Shown: positions 13,101-24,687 of the stretch, piece after piece
Layout of the letters: each line of letters opens with the position of its first letter
Numbering within the stretch: position 1 is the stretch's first letter
Origin: Halichondria panicea
Taxonomy: Eukaryota; Porifera; Demospongiae; Suberitida; Halichondriidae
Assembly (NCBI RefSeq): GCF_963675165.1
Contig: NC_087381.1
Location: 6,139,378 to 6,203,377, forward strand
DNA: 64,000 nucleotides
Reading direction: 5' to 3'
Made by a program: the position numbers and the translations under genes
The notes under the pieces: model-generated
Database searches by the model: none
Told to the model about the DNA's origin: nothing
Seen by the model: only the letters and a program-made list of their open reading frames with translations

Positions 13101-13987
13101 CTAGAATGTCTATAACTCGTTTCTATATACCCAAAATAATAATATATTTTCGCAATTTTGTCAGGTGCTTGACGATTCCTTCGCTAAAGCTGCACCCCAA
13201 TACGAAGCTCCAAAACGTAAGAAACAAAACTCGAAACAAGAGAAAAGAGCTAGAGAACAAGAAGAAAAACAACAAGCCGTACGTCCTATGTCAACAAACA
13301 GTGGTCGTGGTTTGATTATGGTTCAGTCACCTTCTGTAGTCTCTAGTGTGGGACCCATCGGACCGAGTCTCAAAATGAAACCTAATCCAGGCATGGCGAT
13401 GGCATTTGCTCAGACAGGGCCACCACCTGACATAGAGGTGAGGTGTACTGCACTTTAGTACTATTATAGAAGTTGACCAAAATGAGGCAATAACAATGAC
13501 TTTTGATTAAATCTTGTCGACTAAAATAATCTGAGATGTGTCGTTTCACAGCTTGTCCGTGCATAAAAATTACACGTTTCTGTGCTTCCTGAAACCATTT
13601 ACCTGTATACGTATAATTATTCTGCAGATTCAGACAACCCGCAAGAGAGCACCATCCAGCAAGACGGACAAACGACCTACCTCCCCCCAAGGTCCCAAAG
13701 AAAGGGCTAAGTCTCCCCCACCAAGTAAGAAACCAACATCACCAAAGGGCCAATCAGGAAACAAAACGAAGAGCCTGGCACCCCGTGCAGCTCGTTCTAA
13801 AAGCCCCCCTTCTAGTGGCAAAGCACAACGGTCCAAAAGCCCGCCTTCTAAGAGACCCAGTGCACCAAAAAGTCCCCCTCCCAAGAAAACAGGACAACCC
13901 CCACCGAGTGGAAAGAGGGCGGCACCCCCTGGCAGTAAGGGAGGAGCACGCAACAAGAACCCCAGTGGAGGGCAACCTAAAGGGTGA
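4176..13987 (+). CDS. Filamin, complete, 6 coding exons, ~2665 aa
   Basis: Actin cross-linking scaffold of the cortical cytoskeleton. Exons: 4176-4461, 5311-12057 (6747 bp), 12392-12622, 12960-13060, 13165-13437, 13628-13987; 7998 nt with one frame. Residues ~7-235 form two calponin-homology domains (actin-binding; WKKVQQNTFTNWINNSLR in CH1, split by intron 1 after LVNIG). Then come 22 filamin Ig repeats to ~residue 2420, each closing with an IPGSPF-like motif (for example HIPGSPFKLRV, DVPGSPFKLSV). Length is close to human filamin A. The last ~245 residues are not an Ig repeat but a Lys/Ser/Pro-rich tail (RSKSPPS and KSPPPSKKP repeats), preceded by a charged KRKKQNSKQEKRAREQEEKQ stretch. A canonical C-terminal dimerisation Ig repeat after the tail is not seen, so dimerisation would have to use repeat 22, the tail, or another isoform. 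The single 6.7 kb exon contrasts with the many-exon vertebrate gene. Whether it is an A/B/C type cannot be said. Confidence 0.95.
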
Positions 13988-14110
13988 GCGTTGTGTTGGA
14001 AGGAAATTAAATGCGGGTAATGTTAGTGTTGTAATTTTCAAGCCCAAAGAATGTGGTTTTACAGACCCAAATTGAAGTGCATGGCTCAACTATTGCATTC
14101 ATGCCTTGTT

Positions 14111-14116
14111 AATAAA
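14111..14116 (+). promoter_or_regulatory. Poly(A) signal of filamin
   Basis: AATAAA lies 123 bp past the filamin stop codon. The paralogous 3' flank near 51640 reads AATGTAAA here, so the duplicate copy has lost this hexamer. Confidence 0.6.
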
Positions 14117-14446
14117 ACACGAATCAATATTCATTTTGTGTTTTGCTGTGAATATGCCCCCCCCCCTCCACACACACACACAACAGGAGTACCCCTGCAG
14201 AGCCAAGATCAGCATATCCATGACACTAACATTAATGGTAACTCTACAAACTAAACGATATAACTGTGTATGTACGTATACTTACTTGATGTTTTTACTT
14301 ATGCTGCTATACTAGATTTTTGGCACTGTCTTTTTCGTAAGTAGATGCATCATTTTATTTGATGGAAATTTTAACTGATTTGTGATTAAACAATTAATTT
14401 TTAATGGCATAACAGTTTACAAGGTATAAATGCACTGCAATATATA

Positions 14447-14671
14447 CCGTATTACTAGAATGTTTGCGAGCATCAAACATTTGCGAACTTTGCGATGGTT
14501 GATCAATTCGCAACAATAAAATCTTCAAAACCTAAAAAAACCTAAATTATTACTAGTAAATACACACGATCCTTACCATAACACAATAGTTAGATCGCAA
14601 CGGGTCAAATTTTCTGCTGATTTGGCTCATTCGCAAAGGTTTTTCACCAGCAAAATATTTTAGTAATACGG
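14447..14671. mobile_element. MITE with TA duplication (Tc1/mariner-like)
   Basis: Terminal inverted repeats CCGTATTACTA / TAGTAATACGG are flanked by TA on both sides (14445-14446, 14672-14673). The paralogous sequence at 51970-51995 lacks the whole insert, giving an empty site. TA duplication suggests Tc1/mariner mobilisation. Confidence 0.75.
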
Positions 14672-15573
14672 TAGATGACGAAAAATTGAATACGGATGAT
14701 ACATAATTATGTACATGCATGCACCCATGTCGCATCCTAAATGAAGTAAATGTACATGTAGTAGCCTCGAGTAATTCTAGGCCACTGGAAAATACATGGC
14801 TTGAATCGAGGCTATAGAGTAGACTAAGGTATAGAGCCACCTAGATTACACAATTAGATGTGGCCCTCCAAATATGCGATATCTGCAATTGCAAGACCTC
14901 AAAAAAATGTTTAACCTCTAAAAGCATAATATATAATTATGCATGTGTGTGTATTTATAATATCCACGTGTGCCCGGTATTTATGGTTATAAACTTTGAT
15001 TCATAAATCCAAGCCCATGCAGATTTAATTATAATAATATCTATGCCTTAATTATGTCTATCTATGTCCAGATTTATGTATCCATGCTTAGATACAAGCA
15101 CAGATTTATATATATATATACCAGATATTAATACTGAATTATCTCATCATTAATTTTATAAATCCACACCCAGGTATTTATAACTCAATCAATCATTGAG
15201 TCAATGAAAGCACCGCACAGGTGCTGATGCTTCGGTGGAGATGCCAAAGTTATATAACAGCTTTTATACACACTTATAATAATTATCATGATGAGAGCAT
15301 TTTTACATTATATATATATTATTTTTTGCAAACTCAAAAAATGGGTAGATTAATTAATGACCATGCATGTTTGTTGTTAAAAACGATCGATGCCAAAAGT
15401 TCAAATCTAAAATTAATGCTTATTAACTACTAAGTAGAGTAACAACACTCGGTGAACAAGTTTTGCTACGCACTCTGCAATGGCATTCCAAGTAAGCAAA
15501 ACTATAGCTATAGGCATAACTCAAACAAAGCATTACTTTGCAAATCCACGATAAGAAAACATGACTAGAAGCC

Positions 15574-15803
15574 TAGCCTCGAGACCAGCCGTTCGTTATC
15601 TGAAAGAACGCCTGGTCAAGTTCCAATGTTGTACAACTTGTCTAGCTGAGTCAGCGTTTTACAGCATCATAATGATATTCATGGGTAATTCACCTTGTGC
15701 GGGCAATTATTGGTACAAAAAATTCCTGTACCAATTAGACAAGTTGCACATTGGAGCTTGACCAGGCGTTCTTTCAGATAACGAACGGCTGGTCTCAAGG
15801 CTA
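15574..15803. mobile_element. TAGCC-family MITE, 230 bp
   Basis: Inverted ends TAGCCTCGAGACCAGCCG and its complement (one mismatch), then matching GTTCGTTATCTGAAAGAACG. It is a close copy of 24468-24687. The inverted dispersed-repeat copy near 20040-20070 lacks it, supporting insertion, though no clean 9 bp duplication is left at this site. Confidence 0.8.
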
Positions 15804-17256
15804 ACTATAGAAACTCTTACTTGCACTTCTGAGCTAGTAAGTTCCGAAGGAGTTTAGAACACTCAGGTGCTCTGCACTACAACCGTCTCCCGCTAACTTC
15901 AAAAATTAATAATGCCCACCACAAAGTCATTCAAAACCTCCCTGAAAAGTCTACAAACATCATAGAAACACAATCATGTTTTGTTTTTTATATTAATAGG
16001 ACCTGCATGAAAACCTACCGTGGATTCAGCATTCCTAAAATTATCTATCTATCTATCTAAGTTGATCTCCAACGCGTTCTTGTGTGAAAGAGGGGTTCCA
16101 TATGCATGGAACCCATGCATGGAATCTGTCTGGATCTGCATGCCACTGCTTCATTGATCCTTGAGCATCCTTGAGCAGCTGTAGCAGTCTACACACACAA
16201 ACAGACACTTACACGCACACACACACACACACATCTATGCACACACTACCGTATACCTCGCTTGCGCATGCATGCACACCGAGGCATAATTAGTCATGCA
16301 GTCAATCATGCAAGTGATACTCACGACATTTGTAGGTTGCAGCACATCAGGGAGGCTGGTACCACTTGACCTTAAATGTCGATTTTATTGTTGTGTAAAA
16401 GTGTCCTAACAGCCCAACAACAAAACTTCAGAGGATAATCGCATATATATTCATGACACTATCCAATCTACCACATAATCCAGTGTCAACATTGACAAGT
16501 TGATAGCATGCCCTAGCTTGTTGTTGTACAATTTACAACAATTATTATTGGTTTGTGGTTCCCCATTAATTGTATAGATATGGCATCTTTCGTTCCTGTG
16601 TGACACATGACCGTATGGTAGGGTGATATTTGACCAATGATGATTCATATGTCTGGAGAGTTTCAGATCAGAGCAGTCAGTCTGAGTGCATGTTGTGTTG
16701 ATCTACAGATCTACAGAGTTGGTGAGAAGCTATCCATTAACAGTTATACAAGTATATGTAAGAATTGTTCACTGACAGTACTATAATTATAATGCTCTTT
16801 TAACTTACAGTTATTGCTGATCATGACTACAGCCATTGACATCCATCAAATCTAGTCAGGTGAAATGACTTTAACGGTACTCACACTTTTCCCGTAATTA
16901 CGCCAACCCTAATTGCATGCTACAAAGCAGCTATACAGGTGGGATGAGCTTAATTAAACGTTGTCTGCATGCCCATCAGCTAGAGGAGGTTGGATGACTA
17001 ATGCGTGCTATACGGAAACTTTGTAGCTCTATTTAATAATGACAGTGATACTATAATTATAGAAAGTGAGTAGCATACGATTATCGGCATAGTCGTAACC
17101 AGAAACCACAGTAAAAAGTGACGACTCAGCGGAAAGTTTGGGGAGAGCATGGCCAAACTAGACAGAGAAGGTACGACACGAACGTAACAGGAGCATATGA
17201 AGGGATAGAGCGTATCGTCTTAACCACATGCTAAGTGCTCTGTACATGTGTGCTAG

Positions 17257-17469
17257 CCGTATAGCGGGAAATTGTTGCAAAATTTCGCGTTTTTCGAGGG
17301 CAGAGCATCTAACGAGAAAATTAAAACTCCCACGCATTGGTATTTTACATGCTAAGCTATTGGTGGGAGGCATTGAACCGCGAATATTAGAACCCACGAA
17401 CATTTCTACTGAGGGCTCTGGAGCCAATTAGCGACCATTTTGCACCCGCGAAAATTTCCCGCTATACGG
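17257..17469. mobile_element. MITE with CCGTATAGCGGGAAA ends
   Basis: Left CCGTATAGCGGGAAATT and right AATTTCCCGCTATACGG are inverted copies over 213 bp. Related ends occur at 56071-56274. No coding content. Confidence 0.65.
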
Positions 17470-17938
17470 TAACGTGTTTCATCTAATAATAGTGAATATC
17501 ATTATGCCTCGAGGCGTAGCTGCACGAGGGATACGGTAAAGCTGACTCTGTGTGTGCATGTGTGTGTGTGTCTGTTCCAGCTATAACTGCTCCACGATTG
17601 CAATACAACGAAAACTAACTGCTTCTATAGGCTCTAGCCACATTCTCTTGGATTTAGATTCGTGGATTAGCAAACTAAAGCTTCTTTCTCGAGTTATGGT
17701 CCACATTGAAGGCTGTTGCAGTCTCTTCAGTAGCATCATCAAACTTTCTATTCAACAAATGAGTTAGCCTTGCACTAAAGCGCTAGCTTTTTGTTAGCAA
17801 AAAGAGTCAGAACAGATCTGTTAAGCAGCTACCTATATATAGTAGCCATTTGTGAACTTGATTTCTTTGCAGACACATGCACCCTTTAATAATTATTCCT
17901 GGATGTAATGCCATCTGATAAGTTTCCACAAGGTTGAA

Positions 17939-18481
17939 CCATAGATAGAGTAGAAGAGGGATTGGAAACGGAAGTACCCTCGAAGTACCATCCGTGTATC
18001 TCCGCGGTTTTAATCGAGGCTTACTTTTTAACACGAGGGCTAAACATGAATAATTCATGAGAATTGTCTTGCTCTCTGTAAGAAATCCACGAGCAGTTCT
18101 GCTGCTAAACATCAACTTTCTCTAATACTTGAGGCCATTTGGGACACAGGACACTATTTAGTTACAAAGCCTTAGCTATATCAAAGGTACTATAGGAACA
18201 CAAGCATGAAAAAGCGCTCTGTGTACCTCTAGCTACTTCACGACAATCGAGATTAATATTATATTTTCTTTGTTTCCAATTGATACCTATACTATCAGGG
18301 GGTATGTGATTCAGTAATGGGGGTAGCTCTGAGATGTACGCTTTGGACACAATAAGTTTCCCGGGCTTTTGCGGGAGTTATGGGAGATACACGGATGGTC
18401 CCAGAGCCACTACGTAGACTTCATTGTAAAACATCACGTGAATCACTTCCGTTTCCAATCCCTCTTCTACTCTATCTATGG
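17939..18481. mobile_element. CCATAGAT-family element, 5 bp TSD TTGAA
   Basis: Inverted ends of ~36 bp (CCATAGATAGAGTAGAAGAG...), flanked by TTGAA at 17934-17938 and 18482-18486. The 543 bp interior shows no transposase. Same end family as 21298-22071, 22077-22944 and the right edge of the window. Confidence 0.8.
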
Positions 18482-18689
18482 TTGAACTAACTTACTTCTT
18501 TTTCTTGAGGTCCTAGTATACCGCTAAGCCACAATGATATACCATATAACAATAATTATATATGCTACACACAAGACAAGTCTGTAAAAATAGATTCATG
18601 TACACAGTTCTTTTCTCTGCTTGTTTAGATGTACTGTACTCTCTGTGCTTAGATCCCACTTGAGTGTTTTTGCTTATTGTTGCTAGAGT

Positions 18690-18900
18690 AAACGACCGAA
18701 TTTCGTCAGCTAGAGCTTATAATGCACGTAAAAAACGAGATTGATTCTAACTAACTGCACACACTAATAGGTGGCTATGGAACTACTAACCAGCGAAAAT
18801 TTGGATGGGCCAAGTTACTTCCAGTAAGGAGCTGTGATAACTAGAAAAAAACTGCCGAATATATCGATTTTCGCCAGAGTGAAACCTTATCTCCGTTTTT
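18690..18900. repeat. Dispersed repeat, inverted copy at 24725-24960
   Basis: The stretch containing GTGATAACTAGAAAAAAACT and the flanking ~200 bp recurs as its reverse complement at about 24725-24960. Divergent; no coding content. Confidence 0.6.
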
Positions 18901-20489
18901 TACAAAACTACACAGCTAGAACTAACTGACACATACTGGGCTCCATCTAGATAGAGCACATGCAGTACATGGTGGAGTAATCCTAGAATCAGTGAACCTT
19001 GCAACGCTGTATAGCTATATTTCAAACTATCACAGAAGTATTATTTAGAACACACCTAGCCAAGATTAAGTGTTTTAATCTGCATGCCGAGGATGGCCTC
19101 GAGGTTAACGTGGTCCTCGAGGCACAGCCGAGTGCATTACGTAACCGAGAGGCCATCCGAGTGCACCAGCATTAAAACACGTGACTTTGCTAGGTGTGTT
19201 CTAAAGGATTTAGTCCTGTCACATTATGACAGGTGTTAAAATTAGTACTTACTAGTCAACTTTTCTGCTGATTTTGTTGAGTTCTAATAATATTGATTAA
19301 AAAGCAATTTCAATTTCTTGCAATAGTCGATACTGTACGTGCTTCTAAATTATTACGAAAACATACATAATTATTACCTGACTGACAAAATACAATTAAC
19401 TTCCCCCACAAACATCAACAGAGACACACTAGTTAAGGAAGTGCATGTACAATGTAAGGTGTATGTGTATGTGCAGCTGTGTAGCAGTCTTTATTCTTTT
19501 TCTATATAAGAATGGCTGTATTGTATTACATGTTTAGTGTACATATTCAATCTGCTTGTATTATTATTATAATTATGATGACACTCAGATTCAATCTGCT
19601 TGTATTATGATTGTTTGATAAAAAGTGTGCATTAATAAAGCACACTTAAGTGTGGATTAAATTATTTAATCCATGGTCACCTGACTACTAATGACCGTTA
19701 GACAGATTTTCGCGGAATAGCAGCCTTTCTGCAGCGTGTATGTATGCGATAGTAAATTGTGAGATATAGCGAAACAGCGAACATTTATCTTGAAATATAC
19801 ACGCTATCCAGAAGACCCAATTTTTAATCGGGGCCGGTGCGCACTGGAGACATAATTATTTGCTGATTCGACATAATTACACCACGTGAGTTTTACGTAA
19901 TTGTTAATTGCCATGTTAATTGTGTCGTACCTCCTCTGATTTGGAGTTTTACATAACATTATAGGCGCACATAAATATTAATTAATCGTGACCTTCATCT
20001 ATAGGTGTTTGCCTCAAATTATGCCTACTTATTAGTGCAAGTAAGAGTTTCTGTAGGCTTCTAGTCATGTTTTCTTGATTTAATTTATGGATTTGCAAAA
20101 TAATGCTTGGTTCTCGAGTTATGCTTATAGTTTTGCTTACGTAGAATGCAGAGTGCGTAGCAAAACTTGTCCATACGGAGGGTTGCTATAATAATTATAC
20201 TCTACTTAGTAGTTTTAGCTCTGCACTATATAGATTGTATATATAATTATAATTATAGTGAAAAAGAGAAGCTGTACCATGCAAGACTCTATACTGATGC
20301 AGCAGCCATTTAGATTTTTGTCCATGTTTTTTAGCAACAATCATAGTCCACTATGCTGAGAACAGCGTTTGAGTTTTCCTGTGATTCTGCCTACATGCAA
20401 TAAAATTTAATGCAAACAATGTTCATCATAATTTGCAAAATAATTATAACTTGAGTTCTATATGCCTAGTTATGATTGCGTATGCAATT

Positions 20490-20501
20490 ATTATGCCTCG
20501 A

Positions 20502-20533
<32 letters not shown>

Positions 20534-20600
20534 CTGTGTGTGTGTGCGTGCGTGCGTGTGTCTGTCTGTCTGTCTGTCTGTGTGTCTGTTCCAGCTGTAA
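20490..20600. repeat. (TG)n/(TCTG)n microsatellite in a dispersed repeat
   Basis: (GT)n runs into (GTGC) and (TCTG)n, followed by a GTTCCAGCTGTAACTGCTC segment that also follows a GT tract at about 17550-17600. This suggests a dispersed repeat family carrying its own microsatellite. Confidence 0.7.
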
Positions 20601-21297
20601 CTGCTCAACGGTTGAAATGCCACATTCTCTTTTTGTTAGCTACAAGAGTCAGAAAAGATTTCAGCTAGCTAAGCTAGCTATATATACCGTATACCCTCGC
20701 GAAAATAAGCCCATCTTGAATAAACGCCCATCCCCTGTTTTGCTTCGAAGTTCTTGCACGAGGGATTTTCACTCGATTATAAGCCCACCCAGAATAAGGA
20801 GTTGAGCATGCGCAGTAGCTGAATGCCACATGTTCACTATTAATTTTTTAGCATAGAAATGTTCACATACTCAGAATCATTTTATGCCTAATAATTATAC
20901 ATTACACTGTATAATTGCAATGTCTTGTTAGGCTTTGCTAATGGTCGGTGAATTTTTTATTGCTTATTGTGTTTTATATAAAATTATAATACCATAGGTA
21001 TAAATAATTATTATGTGAATGCTATAAACCCTAACCCTATTAGTACAACCAGTAGGTTGTACATAGGATTGACAGTGCAGTTGTGTGTGTTTTCAATTAT
21101 TGCACAAATTTTGATTCGTGTTTAGACTGCTCTATTTCTGCAGGGAAGGGCCACAGCAAGAAACTGAGTTGACAGATAGCTTAGTTAGCCTTTTATCTGG
21201 GTAAATGTGTGAAATTATAGTCAATGAATATTTTCATGCATTACTATTGATATTTGAAAAATTGCACTATTTTCATATTTCACCGCGTTTCGTCTGA

Positions 21298-22071
21298 CCA
21301 TAGATTGAAAAGGAAGGGGATTGGAAAAACGACCAGGCCTCCCTGTGTAAATGGTTGAAACACTCAGCGTTATGATTTCTCGCTCGCGATTATTTTTGTT
21401 TTGACCGTACTCTGGTTGTATTTCAACTGTTTCTAGCTCTCCTATCCACTAGCGATCACTCAGAGGCTGGGAGGTTACTCTAGAGAAGTAAGTTTACACC
21501 ACTGACAAGCTCTAACTTGTCTAAATCCGCTGTCTTTACTCTGTTTTTAGTTTTTGTTGAGTATAGCTTGAATTACTCCATGTCAACTTTTCTCTTTCCC
21601 TGCTGCAAAGCCTAAACAGCAAAAGACATTGCTTGACTTGGTTATTATGTATCTAAGTGCTATATAGAATGGTTTCATCCCATGGATAAGCTTTACTGTT
21701 CATAAACGTTTGCAGTATAGTCCTTCAAACTGCTTTAGTATACTTTTAGACACACCACAGGCCTTGACCTCTCACGACTTCATAGTAAGGGCTATTCCTT
21801 CTTTTATAGCATTTATTTGTTTAGTGATAGTGGTTGCGTTGCTTAGTCGACCTTTTAGAGCTATATTCTCTTTACTTTTTAGAATATTCAACATTAATTA
21901 AAAGTGATCAATTTCACCATTTCTATGTACAGAACATTGTATGGCAGCCAAGACAGGTAATGAGCATGCTGACTATAAAATAGTCCCTTTGTAGTTTTAG
22001 CCACGCCCTATAACGCGGAGTGTTTCACACAAACATTTTCGTTTCCAATCCCCTTCCTTTTCAATCTATGG
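21298..22071. mobile_element. CCATAGAT-family element, copy 1 of an adjacent pair
   Basis: Inverted ends CCATAGATTGAAAAGGAAGG / complement, 774 bp, TCTGA on both sides (21293-21297, 22072-22076). No transposase seen. Confidence 0.8.
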
Positions 22072-22076
22072 TCTGA

Positions 22077-22944
22077 CCATAGATACACAAAAGAAAGGGA
22101 TAGGCAACACCCAGCACTTCCGTTGGATGAGGCGAGTTGCTAAAAAGGGGCGTGTAATGAGCAAAAAGGGGTGTGTGCACTCAAAATGTCAGTAAAGATA
22201 TTAATAGTTTGTAGTATTATAGCAAACTGTGCTCTTGAGGAGACACCAGATACACTTAGACATAGGCTATTAATCTTTTAGAGCTACTATATGCAAAGTG
22301 ATGAGAAAGTGAGCTCCAAAGGGGGTGTCATTACACTCTACAAACCATAACAGGTCTGTTCCCAAGTTCTTCAAATGCCATCTCTTCGATCACACAATAC
22401 AGATAAAGATACTTGTGTTCCACTTTCTAATACCTAAACTGTGTCTTAGAGCACTTCAAACTAGATTACCATGTACAGTAAGAGCAGGAGAGGTACGCAA
22501 ACTTTCTGGACTTCGGACAAACGTTTCATGATGCTGCTACTACTTCACTGCATTGAGAGCTGGAAAATATGCTTTGTTCCATGCAGTTATAAACACACTT
22601 TAATTCTGTGAAACGTACATGTTATAAAATTATTTCATATTGGAGATATAGGTACATAAACTGACAAATCGGTGTTTTTTCACACAAATCAAGCTGAATA
22701 AAAGAAAGCTCGGCACTAACATAGCAACTGTAGCTATCAGTAGTGCTGGGTGTATGTGTGCATGATGCCTGATTGCTTTGAATTTCTCTTTTAGGCCCCC
22801 TACGAGAAAAATAAGCAGATATAGGGATCATTGTGTACTTTCTTGAGCGCAACTCGCCTCCAACCGGAGGGTGTGACGTCACACACTGCATTTACCTAGC
22901 ATCACGTGAGGCGTTGCCTATCCCTTTCTTTCGTGTATCTATGG
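22077..22944. mobile_element. CCATAGAT-family element, copy 2, abutting copy 1
   Basis: Ends CCATAGATACACAAAAGAAA and a near-exact complement, 868 bp, flanked by TCTGA at 22072-22076 and 22945-22949. The left duplication is the right duplication of the neighbouring element, so the second element landed exactly in the first one's target copy. Confidence 0.8.
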
Positions 22945-23137
22945 TCTGACTGACAAGTTAGTAAGTAAGTAACATTCGTGGAAAGCATTTCCTCCTTGTA
23001 CAGAAGATTCTAGATACAGCCTCTAGTCTACTAGAACCCGGACCATGGGCTTTTTTCTCAGAATTTCGTTCGCTTCCAAGAGGCAGATTACCTCTCAGGC
23101 TCCACTTTTCTTACCTACGCAATTCCGCCATCTTTAA

Positions 23138-23264
23138 ATGACTGCCACAGCAACGCACATGGCAACTTATGAGATGGGCGTGGCTGGTAAACCGGCTGTG
23201 ACATCGATCGGTACACAAACAGTCCCTAGTCCTTTTCTCCAACTTCTCTCCATTCTCAACTCAG
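23138..23264 (+). CDS. Possible first coding exon, unassigned
   Basis: ATG opens 42 codons (MTATATHMATYEMGVAG...) ending at a good donor (CTCAG/GTATGC) in phase 1. A CCGCCATCTT motif, resembling a YY1 site near a start, lies just upstream. No continuing exon with a matching phase was found before the ankyrin gene at 26220, and no family is recognised. It could be chance. Confidence 0.2.
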
Positions 23265-23513
23265 GTATGCTACTGGCTAGATCTACCATAGCCATAGGCC
23301 TCCATGCTTTTGCACTTTGAAGTATACACTCTAGTATTTAACATGCATAGATTAATGAACACTGTAATAAGAATTATGTGTTCATATATTCCAGTCTGCA
23401 TGGCCTGTCTTCTCTTCTCTTTGAACTTCTCTTGCTTCTTGACATTCCTCTTAGGCATTTCACATTTCATTATTGAAGAGTATAAAAATACTGCTGTACT
23501 GAAAAAGAAAGGG

Positions 23514-24022
23514 AATCAAACTAAAAAAACGTTTGCAATGTGAACGTTGCTAGGATTGCCAGGAAAAGAAAATCGCGAAAAAGCGAAGAAACAAGAAATT
23601 CGGCGAGTGCATAACTCCAATCCATTACAACGCCATGAACATGTACAGCCGAGTGGCCTACTGTTGATAATGATTTTAGAATCAAAATACAAGTCGGGTA
23701 AAAATGAACCGCGAATAACTGAATTCACAATCATCCACCCACACATCCAACACTTGCATGTTTGCTCAACACTGTAAGGGAAAACATCACAAACATTATA
23801 TAGCTTGCAAAAAATTCACTATAATTATATGATAAAAATTACTGAAGGATTGGCCAGGAAAAGCACAAAACGAACAAAAAATTGAAACAGTACATGTGAA
23901 TGAAGTTATAACGGATTGGAGTTATGCACTCGCCGAATTTCTTGTTTCTTCGCTTTTTCGCGCTTTTCTTTTCCTGGCAATCCTAGCAACGTTCACATTG
24001 CAAATGTTTTTTTAGTTTGATT
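23514..24022. mobile_element. Long-TIR MITE, 509 bp
   Basis: About 115 bp inverted repeats starting AATCAAACTAAAAAAAC. The inner part runs GTTGCTAGGATTGCCAGGAA through CATAACTCCAATCC. A diverged end of a related copy is at 47890-47985. Target duplication not resolved. Confidence 0.75.
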
Positions 24023-24467
24023 AATCATAGTGAAAGTCAGAACAAATTTGAATTGAAAATTGAATTACCCCGAAACTACAATTTCTACCTACAGAGGATC
24101 TCTGATCAAAGTTTAATTAGGTAACCTCTCCTACCCCTATCTTTGAGGGTCCGTAATTTGTGTTCAGATTGTCCAATTTCAAATTGATGCATTCAATAGC
24201 TCTCAGAATTACCTCTATATAATTAGAATAAATATATGTAATTAAGGATTTTTTCTACAATAATTATTAAACAACTCTTCTCTTAATACAAATTTGTGTG
24301 TTTGTGTAACTATAGGCGCTATATATACTAGCGCTTATAGCTAGAATATTGCTGACTCAGCACTTACAACCCTCACAAAGAAACAAGTGTAGCTCCACTT
24401 TGCAGGGTTGCCTGATTCTGGGAATTGCTCCACTCTGTACTGCACTCTATCTAGATTGTACTCAACT

Positions 24468-24687
24468 TAGCCCTCGAGACCAGCCATTCGTTATCTGAAA
24501 GAACGCGCAACTTGTCTAGCTGAGTCAGCGTTTTATAGCATCATAATGATATTCATGGGTAATACACCTTGTGCGGACCTTGTGCGGGCAATTACCGGTC
24601 CAAGAAATTCCTGGACCATAGAACGAGTGCTACATTAGAACTGGACCAGGCGTTCTTTCAGATAACGAACGGCTGGTCTCGAGGCTA
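24468..24687. mobile_element. TAGCC-family MITE, 220 bp, 9 bp TSD
   Basis: Ends TAGCCCTCGAGACCAGCC / complement, flanked by TACTCAACT at 24459-24467 and 24688-24696. Near-copy of 15574-15803. Confidence 0.85.

Noticed and set aside
14762-14814. TAGCCTCGA ... TCGAGGCTA pair 53 bp apart
   Set aside because: Only 9 bp ends match and there is no target duplication; could be a remnant or chance.
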